Of a stretch of 64,000 nt of DNA, positions 47,908-60,738 are shown piece by piece. Source of the stretch: Xiphydria camelus (lineage: Eukaryota; Arthropoda; Insecta; Hymenoptera; Xiphydriidae). The notes below the pieces were generated by a model. The model worked only from the letters and a program-made list of their open reading frames with translations, made no database searches and was not told the DNA's origin. Positions within the stretch are counted from its first letter, which is position 1, and every line of letters begins with the position of its first letter. The DNA lies in NCBI GenBank assembly GCA_963678675.1, contig OY783196.1, positions 21,368,827 through 21,432,826 of the forward strand. Reading direction: 5' to 3'. A program made the translations under genes and the position numbers.

Positions 47908-48136
47908 CTCCATTTCGTTCTTCTGTTCTGAAACCACGTCTTCACCTGCGCATCCGTCATCTTCAGGGACTTGGCCAGGGCCGCCCTCTCCGCTGATGCC
48001 AGGTACTTCTGCTTGTGAAACCGTTTCTCCAGCTCAGCGATTTGTAGCCTCGTGAAGCTGGTCCTCGGTTTCTTTCGCTTCGGCGGTGTCCTGTTTTGAT
48101 AAGGGTGGCCGATCCTCCTTGGAAAAGCTCCCGCCA
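47908..48136 (-). CDS. C15: C15/TLX-class homeobox protein, homeobox exon
   Basis: This exon encodes a nuclear DNA-binding transcription factor orthologous to Drosophila C15 (clawless) and vertebrate TLX1-3, which pattern distal appendages and parts of the nervous system. It begins after acceptor ctgttgcag (phase needing one base from the previous exon) with a short linker and [20 protein letters not shown], the TLX-typical [10 protein letters not shown] lead-in. It then gives homeodomain residues 1-56 plus two bases of codon 57. The recognition helix reads [14 protein letters not shown], with Thr47 in place of the usual Ile/Val, the hallmark of the TLX class. The exon ends at donor gtgagtcc. 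An in-frame TGA just past the donor shows that reading on would truncate the homeodomain. Upstream exons, including any Eh1-like repression motif, were not found in the window. Confidence 0.96.
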
Positions 48137-48164
48137 CTGCAACAGAGAAAACGCGACGGAATTA

Positions 48165-49112
48165 GGGGAGAGTTGCCGATATCGTACTGCTTCCTAAATC
48201 GTACCACTTATCATTTTCTAAGTGAAAACGGGTAGATGTAGCCCTCTAATAGCGGCTACTTGAACTACTTGCTTGCCTTAGTGGCGGGAAAAAGTTATTT
48301 ACGCTTGTGAGAGAGACAACGTGCTCCCATTATACGGAGCTTTTTCGATTTCATAGGTTGTTGATATAGTTTCTGGAGGCCACACGTAAGGATATATTAG
48401 CTAATAAGAGTTACGAATTCATAGTTTTGATGATAATCTATTGAAAATACAAATAATTTAGTGTTCAAATGTATTGCTAAAATAAAGAATAGATTTAATG
48501 TAAGGTTAAGAATAATGTTTTCTTTCTTAAAAACCGGGTTGCCTAAATCGTACCTCTTTTAGTTTCCTAAATCATACTCAACCTCGGCCCAGCCTGATGA
48601 GGTTATCATTGCAGTGACACCGCAGATGAATGGTTGTGTAACATATGTGAATTGATCTCAGTCGAGGACATGATTCAGTATCTACGTTGCAGCATATGGG
48701 TTCAAGAAAGCTGTGGAGGTGTAAACCCGGAACAGAAATTTTTTTTTGCGTAGACTGTAAGGTAGATTAGGCTGGTTTGATACTTTTATGTAAACCTAAT
48801 AAAGTTTTTTTCTAACATCATTGCGTTTTTAAGCTATAATCGAGCATGTTCACATTTCAAACCACAAAGGTACGATTTGGGAAACCTGTGCTACGATTTA
48901 AGCACTTAGGATCCTAAATCGTACCACTTGCAGAACTTTAGAAAATCCTCTTTTTTTATAAATTTGACAAAATGTTTTGTTAATATTATTGTAGAACATG
49001 ATAAATAAATAACTAAAGGATTCAAAAAACACATGCATATTAGCATACACAATGGCTGGTAGCAGGGAACAACGAAAAACCAAAATGTGGTACAATTTAG
49101 GCAACTTTCCCC
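48165..49112. mobile_element. 948-bp TA-flanked element beside the C15 acceptor
   Basis: The ends ggggagagttgccgatatcg and aatttaggcaactttcccc form an inverted repeat. TA flanks at 48163-48164 and 49113-49114. The phrase cctaaatcgtacc recurs on both strands through the body (for example 48193, 48546, 48912). No transposase is readable. The left boundary is only 28 bp from the first base of the homeobox exon. Confidence 0.75.
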
Positions 49113-50358
49113 TAATATTCCGCTGCTGTATAAAAAGCGCGTATATACCTACATCAATACGGATGAATTCTTAAAAAGTATCGAAAATCTCAGATACGGA
49201 AATCGTTTGTATATGGCGGAAAAATTATGGAAGCTAGACGCTAATTTATGTACTAAGACTTCAAACCGAAATTTGAAATAGATAGCGATTTTTCCAAGTC
49301 GTTCTCTCACTTTTTTCGACCCACTCCAAGTACAATATATAACAATTCTTGACACTTCCTATCACTGAGACAACGATTGATTGAAATAAATTGAAGATTT
49401 AAACTCAATTGACCCAAACGCTCGCTTCACTTGTCGGCTGTTACACTTTCCTCGAGGAGGAACAATCGCGAAAATGGAAGAGAAATGTAGAAGCGTAAAT
49501 AATTTAGAACCCATATTTAAGTGCTTTATTAATACTTGAATTTCACTCGAAAGGTTGAGAAGAAAAATAATGACGTTTATTCGACGATATTCCGTGTTAC
49601 GAAACGAGACGCGGTAAAGAGACATCCATAGGCGGTAAAGGGTTGCTGTAAATTTCATGGAAATTAAATTTGACGTGTAACGGCTCTCATAGTTCGCCCA
49701 AAACCGGGGAATCATCGTAAAAGGGTAAAGAGCCATCAGGCGAATATTGCCCATTATGATTTTCTCTCTCGCCCCTTCGTCCTTCATCCCCCGCTCGAAA
49801 CTCATTCTCCGACGTCACCTTCCTCTCCCTCCATATCTATCTCTTTCACTTTATCCCTCTCTCTATACAAAACCCTTGCGTCACTCGCTTATTAGGACGA
49901 TAATCGCGCACCAGCCATTACGCCCGTTAAATTATCATGCTCGTAACACCATTTGCCGGCCTCTTGCAATTCATTCGTAATTACTTTCGTAGAACCGGAT
50001 ACACGCCTGATAGTGCCGAGTCCTGCCGAAAGCTGGAAAATCACTGCAGGATTTTCTCCTAAATCTATGATACCTTGCAAGGTACTATACCGAAGAGTAA
50101 TTCTTCAGTACCTAAATCAATTTACAAATTAATGGAAGTAAGGGCAGAAAATTTATCGATATGCCATTTTCTGATTGGATCATCTCGATAATATGCGCAG
50201 GAGGTAGGTATAAGAAATTTGTCAGATAAGTAATTTTCGTATTCTAAAAAAAGAGCGGAGTTAAGTTCTTGTTGGGCTCAAGAATGGTATCTCAATGCCA
50301 TTTTCATTACAGGAACAAGTGGAATGAGAATGATCAAATTTAGGTAAAACTATACCTA

Positions 50359-50518
50359 CACTGAGAAAAAACACTAAGTTAAAATGACAAAATGCATCTG
50401 ATAAAACGAGTTTGGTTAGTCAGACCAAACAGATGGAGGATCCATACATATTTCATCAAACGGTTTGGTTATGGTCTCCAGGATTTTGGTTTGATTGGTC
50501 AGGTTCTTTTTCTCAGTG
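50359..50518. mobile_element. 160-bp MITE, CACTGAGAAAAA termini
   Basis: Left cactgagaaaaaacactaag pairs with right caggttctttttctcagtg. TA lies on both sides (50357-50358, 50519-50520). Inner copies of ggtttggtta and gaccaaac are present. Confidence 0.75.
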
Positions 50519-51291
50519 TAAGACTCCTGTCATAATTATTTCAGAAAGAAAAAGTTCCCTTTCTCCATAAAAACGATTTATGAATAATTTCGACTGCTAT
50601 TATTACTCCAATCGCTACCACGTGAACACCGGAGCGTGTTTGTCGTAACAACGACGTCAGATATTAGATATTCATTGCGCCCGACTCGTATTCCCTAATC
50701 TAGCGAGCCTCCTCCCTAGCGTTAGCATGTCTAACGACAGTCTGGCGACCAAAACTTGTCCAAAAGCCGAGGCGAGTCGAGTCGAGGGAGAGTCGTTACC
50801 GCAACGAGCTCCGGGGTAAATGGCCTCGGGGACTATCTGTGGACGGAGACGGTCTTACGGTCTATACGCTCGTTATTACGTGACACTGAGCGAAAATAGT
50901 GCAAGTAGGTGCTTCGACATGCTCTATTTTTTTTTGGCAATTGACTTCATGTAGAAGCCAAACGTTCCAATGACGATTGTTGAAAAGTACGTACAGTTTC
51001 GAGGTGAAGATGTGAATACATCTTATGATTAGATCATGCATCAGATTCAATCTTATCTCCAATACAAATTTTAGCGCGATCCATTGGAGAGTATTTCGAC
51101 GCTGGCAAATAAGAACATCGTATCTCAATTTTTGGCCAAAATGAGTTAACATCACTTTTCAATATAAGGAATTCTCCTCTTTCAATTAAAACCATGATTT
51201 CTAAATTATTTTTGCAAATATGTGGATTTTTTTCAAAAGTAGTTTAATCGTATCTAATTAATATGGAAATTTGGCATAAATATTATCGACT

Positions 51292-51778
51292 TTAACATTA
51301 GAACTACCGAATGGTCGCGCGTTATAAGACGGTCGCTTTGGCGGGTGAGTATCTCGTTATCCGTGGATTTTTCGTCTATACTGCCCAACTATGGAGAAAG
51401 GCAGTAACTGCTAACCGACAAACTTGTGGAAAATCAACTGTAACTTTGATGCCTTTAGCCGAAGGATTTCCAAGACAGATTACTAATGAAACCTAGCTTT
51501 AACATTAAAAAAGGGTACAAAATTTGGGTACAAAATGATTCAAGATATTCAATGGTATCAAAAAACGCATCTCGGTTTGTTTTACTAGTTACTGCCTTTC
51601 TCCATAGTTGGACAGTATACTGCTACAGAACTTTTTTGTAGAGCGAAATGTGCTCTACAAAAAAGTATTGTGCCAATTTCGACAAAAACCTCACGGGTTA
51701 CGAAATAATCGAGATTGAATAGAACTCTGGATAAGACACCGGTCAAATTGACCGGCTACGGTATAGTTCTAGTGTTAA
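51292..51778. mobile_element. piggyBac-like MITE with TTAA flanks
   Basis: TTAA at 51292-51295 and 51775-51778 encloses cattagaactaccg and its near-complement cggtatagttctagtg. Inner arms actatggagaaaggcagtaa (51389) and ttactgcctttctccatagt (51590) are perfect complements. A short hairpin cttttttgtagagc with gctctacaaaaaag sits at 51630-51664. Confidence 0.8.
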
Positions 51779-52744
51779 ACCTACTTTCTGAGAAACTGTC
51801 ATTATTGAGATACGATGTTCTTATTTGCGAGCGTCGATTTGTATGAATGAATTATAACATAAATTATATTAGAATTAGAGTGGATATTTCTGATGTTAAA
51901 TTGAACGTCGCGGATTACATGTAGCGAGATTGAAAAACCAGCGCAACGTCATCTGTAACTTTAGCGGAGAGCGCTCATATATTCCGAGATTGGTCGAGTC
52001 AGTTTCATGGAAATGGAGGATGAAATCAATTAAGGCTCGATAGAGGATATACCGCATCGACGCCCGTCTCACGAAGCGTGACTTGGGAGGGAAGAGGCTG
52101 CAGGTGGGTGGCAATAGCGACGGCGGGCGCGCGTGTACGAAAGACAAAAGAGGATCGCATCTGCATGCCCTGGAGTGTGTACGCCGGGTACGGGGGTGGT
52201 CGTAAAAACAAGATGGCGCCTCTCGCCACAAAATGGCCGGCATAAATAAACGAGCCGCGCGCCCGGGACCGCGAGGAAGCCACGGGGGCGTCGGGGGATG
52301 CCAAAGTTTTGTCCCTCGGGTTACACTTCTTCGTGCGAGACGCGAGAGCTCGAGACTCGCGCCTTGAAAGGGCCGCCGCCGTTGTTACCCCGGCGCACAG
52401 TGTCGGCGCGACCGGAAGGCGAAGTGGAAAGAGACGAGCAGAAATCGACCAAGAAATCACGAATGGGTGTACCGGTACACATGATGGGCATCCGCGTACT
52501 TACTAGCAACCCGTGAGCGTAATAGTCGACAGACACGGCAAAATGCAGTCGTTTGCATCACGACTTTCCGAGTGTTTCACGTTACTCGGCTTTAATAAGT
52601 TTATGAAAAACGATGCCAAGGTGGCGTTGCGTTGATATGGAAACTGAATTGATCGCTGGCTAGGAAGTTTCGTGAGAGAATCGTTACGAATATGATAATC
52701 GAACTGAGGCAACTTTAACGAAATGCAACTTTGTCACGTGTAGA

Positions 52745-52850
52745 CTGTAAAAAATTTTGCGGTGTGGATCTATAGAACACCTTTGGTATTAGATAACAAT
52801 AGCATAAGACTGAATGACACCAGATGTGGTACATGTAGGTCCACATCGGT
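52745..52850. repeat. dispersed repeat fragment shared with 6338-6425
   Basis: The block aaaaattttgcggtgtgga, then atctatagaac and ggtattagataacaatagca, matches the reverse complement of the first copy. A second inner copy of gtccacatcgg lies 80 bp on, so the original element may have been palindromic. Confidence 0.55.
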
Positions 52851-54059
52851 GAAATAGTGTTAAAAATTAAGACCATTTTTTTATCGCCAAAATTTCTCTT
52901 CGATCGAGTATACCTATACGAAAAAGAAAAGAGCATTATCGTGGACCCGTGAATGCTCCAAATATTTATCATCATCTGTCCAAACCAAAGGCAGGACGCA
53001 AAACACCCACATATCGCCACAATTTTCCCTTTCAAATTAACGCAGCCACTAGAAGCACAAAGTTTTACGATCGACCCAAGCTTTTAGTATATATCGTATT
53101 ATCTTCCCGTGTTTCAAACTGATACCAAGTATACACGCTCTCTCACAATGTACGGCACGGCCTTCGAATTCGTGACATTCCTCGACGCGACGCCGCGACT
53201 CATTCGTCGAGGCTAACGAAGACGAACGCGGTTTTTGATGAAATCGAGGCTTCATCTTCTGTGACCCACTGAGCTTGAGACATAACCTTTGTCGGTACTC
53301 CGGTCCCTCTGAGTCAGGCTAGAATCGTTTGATGATGCAACGCTAAGCTGTCGGCACTAGAGAAAGTCATTATTTCGCGGCGCACGTTCCGCTCGGTAAT
53401 GGAGTTTGCGGCCTTCAAAGTAAATTGTTTTCTGCAAGGATTCCGCGGATCTCTAAGCGGGCATGTAAGGTACCCGCGCGGCGACGCTCTTCGTCGGCCT
53501 TCTGAGAGGGACCAATGGACGTCTCGGATATGTATTCCTGCGGTCGTTTCGAGAATCATCCCGCAGCGGGATATGCGTGTAATTCAATCGTATTCTATCG
53601 CATACGTGGGAAATTAAAATACTAACGAATTAGACTTCACATCCGACGATATCAAACAAGATCTACGTTTCTCTATTTTTTATGTTATATCCGAATCTAA
53701 ACCAGATGTAAGTGTCAATTGTTTTTCATTTGATTGAAATGAAATATATATGCGAGAAGGCTATTACATCAGGCAATGATCGTTGATGACTCTCGGAAGT
53801 TCTCCACATCATCCCTAAACTATTGAACTTCGTGAAGCTCTGAATGATTCTTTCAATTACTGCCAAAGATCACGAAAATCACAGAGGCCAACAAATTATT
53901 CCGAGGTACACAACAATCTCCCTCCGAATTTTGGACGAATTGACGTGCGTTCACCGACCAGGCAAATTTACATTACTCGAATTCCCAACGATCTAGATAA
54001 ATGCCCGCGGATGACAAGATAAGGTGGAAACAAAGTAGCCGGTATTAATCGTATTCATA

Positions 54060-55339
54060 TAGGAGGTTGCATTGAAAGCCGCTGTTCTTCCGTAGATGGC
54101 TTAAACTATTTATGTCGTGCGCAGCGACTAATACTTCTTGTATCACTCAAAATTATGGACATTTCTCATTAAGATTCAGTCATTAAACTACCATTTTTGG
54201 TTAATATATGTCTATGTCAATAATCTGAGAAAATGGAACGCGACAAATTATTTTTTCGATGAGTACTTCTACACTACTTTGATTAAGAAAAAAAGTGTCG
54301 TTGCAGCTCATCAATTACTTGTGCAAACTTATGCTGATTCTGCTTCATCGGAAAAAGTATGTAGAGACTGGTTTCGTCGCTTCAAAAGTGGAGACTGTGA
54401 TGTTCACGACAAACAACGGCCAGGCCAAACAAAGAAGTTTAGAGATGAACAACTGCAAGCTCTATTGGAAGAAAACTCTACTCAAACGCTCACAGAATTG
54501 GCTCAACAGCTTGAAGTCGATACGAATCTACAATTTCACGACGTCAACATGCCGTGGGAAAGATTGAAAAAGAAGGAAAGTGGCTGCCACATGAATCGAC
54601 CGAAAATACCATTACTAATCGTCTGAACATCTCGATTTCTTTGCTTGCGAATCATAAAAAGACATATTTTTTTAATGGCGTATCGTAATCGGTGATGAGA
54701 AATGGTTCTATTTCGACAACCCAAAATGCAAAAATTCATGGGTTGATCCTGATCAACCGTTAACGTCGATACCAAAACGACCACGGTCACAAAACGATGC
54801 TTTCAATTTGGTGGGATATGTGGAAGGTGTCGTTTATTATGAGCTGTTGAAGCCGAATGAAAAAATTACCACCGAACATTATCAACAACAATCGGAGCGT
54901 TTAAATGATAATTTGATACAAAAACGACCATCAATTACATGAAATCGCCGAAAAATGATTCTTCTTTACAACGACGCTCGGCCTCATGTTGCTTGAGCCG
55001 TGAAAGAAACATTGATGGAGCTTGAATGGGAAGCTCTCCCGCACCCAGCCTATTCTCCAGACCTGGTCCCGAGTCATTATCATTTATTTAGATCGATGCT
55101 ATACGATTCGAAAGATACACACTTCCGTAATTACCAAGAAGTCAAAAATTAGGTTGCCGAGTGGAGTAGCTCAAAAAGTAGACAATTCGTTCGTCGCGGA
55201 ATTCAACTTCTGCCAGAAAAGTGGGAAAAAGTTATAGCTTCCGAAGACAAATACTTCGATTGAGGTGTTCACACATTTTATTACGACATGATGTTTTTGA
55301 AACAAGAAAAGAACAGCGGCTTTCGATCCAACCCCCTAA
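54060..55339 (+). pseudogene. mariner-family transposase remnant, copy 2
   Basis: The element is complete at both ends: taggaggttgcattgaaagc on the left and gctttcgatccaaccccct on the right, with TA target duplications at 54058-54059 and 55340-55341. The longest intact stretch (54138-54626) starts upstream of the gene proper and includes the helix-turn-helix region (CRDWFRRFKSGDCDVHDKQR) then QLQALLEENSTQTLTELAQQ in adjacent codons. It reaches MPWERLKKK before frameshifts and stops break the catalytic part. Copy 1 is at 14051-15324, inverted. Confidence 0.88.
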
Positions 55340-56176
55340 TAATATAGGAGCGCGATAACGCGGAAATGAAGAGCCTCCTCGTCGAGCGCACGAACGCAAC
55401 CCCGAATGACAAGTCCTACATATCGGACGTCGATTTTGCTCGCGTACGTTCCTGAATGTCGCGCCGATCTATCGACGCGAGTCGCGAATGTGATCGGAAT
55501 CACTAAAGCGATCGTGAAGCGCCTCCCTCGCGAGCCCTCGCGCGAGAGTCCAGTAACACCTTGTGCGGTGACCAGCGTAAAGCACGGGGCAGTAACCCAG
55601 TGGTGTACCACTGCTCGTAGATATGTAATTTGAGCAATGTTATCCGGCGTTGAATCTTTATGGGGGCTACCTATACGTATAAGACCATTAAACCTTATCC
55701 TTCTCGCTGGTAGCTGTATGCGTAAGCATACGTATATAGAGCTCCATTCGACGTCGATACACCGACAGCGTAATAGGACCGACAAACGGCTGCAGACAGT
55801 TACGCGGTTTTAAATTCTTTCGTGGAAAACGTATTCCGTTCTATAAAATGGGTCCGTGCTCCCTTCGACCACCATCTTCGGTATAACCTCCTCTGTATAT
55901 ACAGATGGATATACTATATATGCCTATGTGTACGTAGGTATCTTGCCCCTAGCGAGGCTATGACTGCACGCGGGTTTTTTCCCCTTTGTAATTAGGGGCT
56001 CGCTTGCTCGTGCCCCTTAATCGCGTTTTGCTCTGAAACACTCGGTGCTGCGCCCTGTAGCTATAGGTAGGACCTGCGTGCGATAAGGGTGCTCTTCTCT
56101 CGCTATTCGATATTCGAGATTTTATCCGCGTGGTATTCAGTGATAAATTTCGTTCGCACGGACACAAAATTAATCG

Positions 56177-56370
56177 TAGTATTTACAAGGTTTGTGGTAA
56201 ATTTCGGGATAAAGCCAATTTATTGTTATGATAACTACAGTTTTAATAAAAATTATAGTAAAACTTGTAGAAGTTGCAAGCGTTGCCGCAATTGTTATCA
56301 AAATTGTAGTTGTCGTAACAATCAATTGGCCAGGTCACGAAACTTACACAAACTTTGTAAATGCTATAGT
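56177..56370. mobile_element. 194-bp foldback element with 60-bp arms
   Basis: Left arm tagtatttacaaggtttgtg pairs with right arm cacaaactttgtaaatgcta. The match continues inwards through ttgttatgataactac and gtagttgtcgtaacaa. By eye about 80% of arm positions pair. The ORFs on both strands here are translations of the palindrome. Confidence 0.7.
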
Positions 56371-57126
56371 TAATTTTTTTATCCAAAGAATTCGGTGGAA
56401 TTGGCCCTTGATTATCATAAATCAAAGTAGGAATTGAAGGTCAATTTTAGTATAGGTACCTATTATGTATTTACCTATGTATTTAATACCTATAGTGTAT
56501 TTACTACCCCCAGAGCTCGACTATTAATAAAAAATTGAAATATTTGACGGTATTACGTTTGAATCTAGTCCGGCAAAGCTTTTCTATTTACGCGAGGGCA
56601 GGGCCCCATTACACCCCCCGATGAAGCCGCGAAAGAATTGGCAGAGTTGTCTCATTTGTCTGAAACTTCTTTTCACGGCTGGCGCGAAAAGTCGCAGGGC
56701 GTTTACTTTCGAGTTAAGGCCGCGATCGGAGAAAAGAAAATGCGGGACGCGAAGGCGACGATCATTTCTCAAACTCCGTAACTCGATATAAACCACCCCC
56801 TCGCGAACGCACGCCCGCCTGTGCGCCCGTCCACCCCGCGCCCCACCGCACCGTCGAAACGGCAGCGAGCGATGGGGAGCAGCGGTGGCCTACATTATCG
56901 ATATTACGAGGTGTCGATAAAAAATCGCATAAAATTAAACAAACCCCACGTGCTCGCGATAAAACTCACAACTCCCACGTCGCGGGGGGTTATTTCCTTG
57001 GCGTTTTATAGTGTTGCTCAATTTTATCAGCATCAATCACACATACCTCTGCGAAACGGGAAATACCGCGGTGATCGTGTAATTCTCATCTTTAAGTAGA
57101 CACGAGGAGCTGGAAGTGTATACACT

Positions 57127-57371
57127 GAGGGAAAATGTCTAGTTGAATACGAACCTGATGGAAAAAATGTATCAGAGATAAATAGGAACTTATTCATATC
57201 GAACAAGTCTATTTGAATTAGATAAATGTTTTGCATTTCTTTTTAATCGAGTACGAGAATCTAGTAGAATATCGATCTAATTCAAATAGATTTTTGTTCG
57301 ATATGAATAAATTCCTATTCATCTCTGATAAATCTTTTCATCAGGTTCGTATTCCACTAGACCTTTTCCCT
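57127..57371. mobile_element. about 245-bp MITE (ggtctagttga family), copy 3
   Basis: Termini are gagggaaaatgtctagttga and ccactagaccttttccct. The interior matches copies 1 and 2, including cgaacaagtctatttgaatt and its complement. Confidence 0.85.
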
Positions 57372-57584
57372 AGGTGTACGCGTGCAATCGAACCCTGCGC
57401 GTTCGTTCGAATAAATCGGGTGAATCGACTCGATCACACGCGCCCGAAAGAAGCTGGGACCCCCACTCGTGGGAGAGTCAGCCTGTTTATCCGTCCCCAC
57501 TCTCCGGTCCATTCGTGATTTCGTGAGTGTGCGATACGGAGTAAGAGTGCGAGGAAAATCAAGTGGAAATGGGGTAATCGCATT

Positions 57585-57705
57585 GTACAAGCTGATACGC
57601 TTTACGCTTTGGAGCAAATGAGTTTCGTGATTGCCTTTTACAGGCGAAGCCCAATGGAAAGTAACCACGAAATCCGTTTACTGCGCAGTGTACTTATCAT
57701 CTCGT
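57585..57705. repeat. gcgtatcatctt-family repeat, copy 3
   Basis: Contains gtacaagctgatacgcttta and gtttcgtgattgcctttta then caggcgaagc, matching copies at 15868 and 18697. The right arm is degraded to tgtacttatcatctcg. Confidence 0.6.
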
Positions 57706-57816
57706 ATGTTATATATAGGAAGTAGAAGAGGATCAATTGGACGAGGTGTGACCGTATTACACGATCTTATCTATCGATAATTCAATGTTATCGTTGTAAA
57801 TTTCCGCATAAATATA

Positions 57817-58057
57817 CACGAAGAGAAGAGTGTATTATTACTGTTATATTATTATAGATAATAGATTTAACATTTTGGGGCAAGTATTGCATTAATTGCT
57901 TTAGTGTATGACAACAGTTGGCATATACATATCTAGTGAACTCAACTAAACGCATATCAATTGTTTTCATACAGTAAAGCAATGAACGCGATATTTTCCC
58001 TAAAATATCAAATATATTATGTAATACAACAGTAATTAATATACTCTTCTCTCCATG
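57817..58057. mobile_element. MITE (agcaatgaacgcgat family), copy 2
   Basis: TA lies on both sides (57815-57816, 58058-58059). The ends are cacgaagagaagagtgtatt and atatactcttctctccatg. The body includes agtattgcattaattgcttt and agcaatgaacgcgatatttt, as in copy 1 at 45480. Confidence 0.8.
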
Positions 58058-60738
58058 TACCTTCTTCTTCCTCGAAAACTTATTGCGATAAAATAACAAA
58101 TTCCGTTATCGTTATTCGAGAAAACGCCTCTTATATTTATATAGAGTTCGATGCTTGAGAAACTCTGAAAGCCTCTCCCATAATTCCCGCCGTGGGAGAC
58201 GTCTCCCTTTTTTCGTGGAACCAGGGAAAGGAGCGATCTAGTCGATGTTAAGGGACGATTTAAAGCCCCGTTCGCATCTCATTTTAAATATGAGCCAGTC
58301 TACTGCATTATTCACGCTTTCCCCGCGGTACGCCATCGTATATTCTAAATATACTGTAACCGCGGTGCGCGTGTGAACTCGCGTTCGTATAAGCACGCGT
58401 GGGTGTACTTCACCCGTGCGCCGTCCATATTAGAAGTGGAGTGGAAAATGTATCGATTAAGAGGCAAACGGCCGATAAAGATATCGAAGCGAATTTGGAT
58501 AAAGTAAACCGCCTGCGCCCCCTGTAAAGCTCCCCGCGTATAAAGGGGCTCGCGCGCGGTTTTACGCGGCCTTTCGCCACCGCATACCGCCGTCTATCTC
58601 TTTGCCTCGCTGTAAAGACCCTCGTCCGCCGGAGGTCGAAGTACTCGACTAGGTATCTTCGCGAGAGAACCGCAGAAAAATGGGAACCACATTAAACCGT
58701 GGCGGCGATCGAACGCCGTTACATGCGACCGCGGAGGCTCGCGCGTTTCCACCAACGTCTTCAAAAGGGATCCACCGCAACATTTAGACACATGAGTTTG
58801 TTTAACGGAGCGCGCGTATAGTTTACCTTCGTGTCGAGAGGAAAATCTTGCGGTAGAAAACTCGGTCACGGACGCGTGTATACCCTATGCTCGTTGGTAG
58901 ATGCGAGTAGTTTGATATAAATAATCAGAAGATTATGGTATAAAGGTGCAGGTGTGCGGAATATTTTTTTTCTAGCTCGCAACTGTTCAGTCCCTCGATT
59001 ATATTATTCGCCTGACGCAGAGATAAAAAGTTAGACGATCTACTGCCCGAGGTATGCAAGGTTCTTTAAATTTGATTGACTTCGGAGTAAGATTTAATTT
59101 TATTAGGTACTTGAAAAAAGAGATACATATAGCATCATCTCCTTCAGTCGTTCAAATACTTGAGCACATGAGAAAATACTTGGGCATGAGAACGTATCTT
59201 TCAAACTCATACAAAATTGAAGAAAGTGACGCACCGATAACATTTGATACGCGAAACAAGAATTTCGAATGGGATTTTAGATCGGAAAGTTTATCGAGAA
59301 CGACGAGATGAAGGACCCGGCAAATGGGGGAGAAACTCGGGAAAGAGTAACGCGGTTGGAAAAGTTTCCGTTCTCGCAGGAGTACGTCGAACTCGAAATA
59401 GGTATACGCATACGTATAGCGGAGTTACGTGTAGCGAAGGATATTTATATACTCGCGGCTGTGCGCACGCCGATATTTCGAGCTTACTTCGTAAAACGAA
59501 TACAGATATAGGCATACGTAAATATTATGACGCCGATATATCTGGTCGCGCCATCGGAGGGTGTCTCTGCAAATTTGTACCGACGTCCGAAAAGTCCTGC
59601 CGCAAATCCCGCGATTTCTCTGGGGGCTTCAAAAAAAAAATGGCGCGTAACCCGCCCAAACCCTGAAATCCCGCGGAAGAAATATCGTCCTGCGGGATAA
59701 CTCCTGCGTACGCGGGGTAAGCGCGACTCTCGGAGCGGTCCAAAGTTTCGCGGGGTATTTTTTTTGAACCCCAGGGACGCTTCCACCTACCGGCAATTTA
59801 CAGATTTCTCGTGTCTTACGTAGATATACGTATAAACGCGTCTCCCGGCGATATAGGAGCAATCGAACCGAGTCCCTTCGCCTGCACTGGGAATACTTTA
59901 TCGAGCGGTTTCCTCTTACCGTTTCCGCGCGGTATAGGCTCCAAAAAAGTTGCGCTCACCGCGGAGTTAAAGTCTCTAAACCGCGCGGCTATAATCCGCG
60001 CCAGTCTCTCCCGTCTCGTTAAGCAAACAGCGCGCATAATTCACTAATATATCTATTATGACACTTTATTGCGACCGCTTTTATCTTATCTCGCGTCTTT
60101 TCGATGTTTTTTCAAGAAAAACAAACGATCCGGCGTCGTTCACACCAGGTGGAGATCACGCGTGTTTTCGTGTACCGTTTTTTACAATCGCTACAATTTT
60201 CCGTTTACACTGTAGGTATTAGCAATTGTCGACCGACGAATCAATGCGATATACTCGTAAAGGATATAGCGCTCGCCCGATCGATGTACCCGTATAGGTA
60301 TACAAGTAAGTGGCTGAGCTGGTGTGCTTGCGGGTGTGTAATCGTCTGCAGCAAAATTAAACTGAAGTCACGTTAATTATGTAACTCTCCACTCTCTGGT
60401 TCCGCGCATGGCTTATTCCATAACCGTTGGGGTGATGATGGACGAGCGTACCCGACCTTACGGCTGCCAACCTCGAGCAGCGAAATCCCTAACTCAGCGT
60501 TAACTCGATCAGTCAACCCCCGCCTCGCTGGTGCCCGGCACTAATCTGCCTCTGGATTAATTACTACGTAGTGCCGCGTTGAAGAATTATCATTTTCATA
60601 TGGATACGCGAATCTACGTAATACAAAAAACCGAGAGAGCGCCTAATTACCTACTAATTATAGTTAATTAATAAAACTAAATATCCTAATTGGTATAGCA
60701 TTTCGATACACGGCGTATAAATGTTTGAGCTGGTTCTC

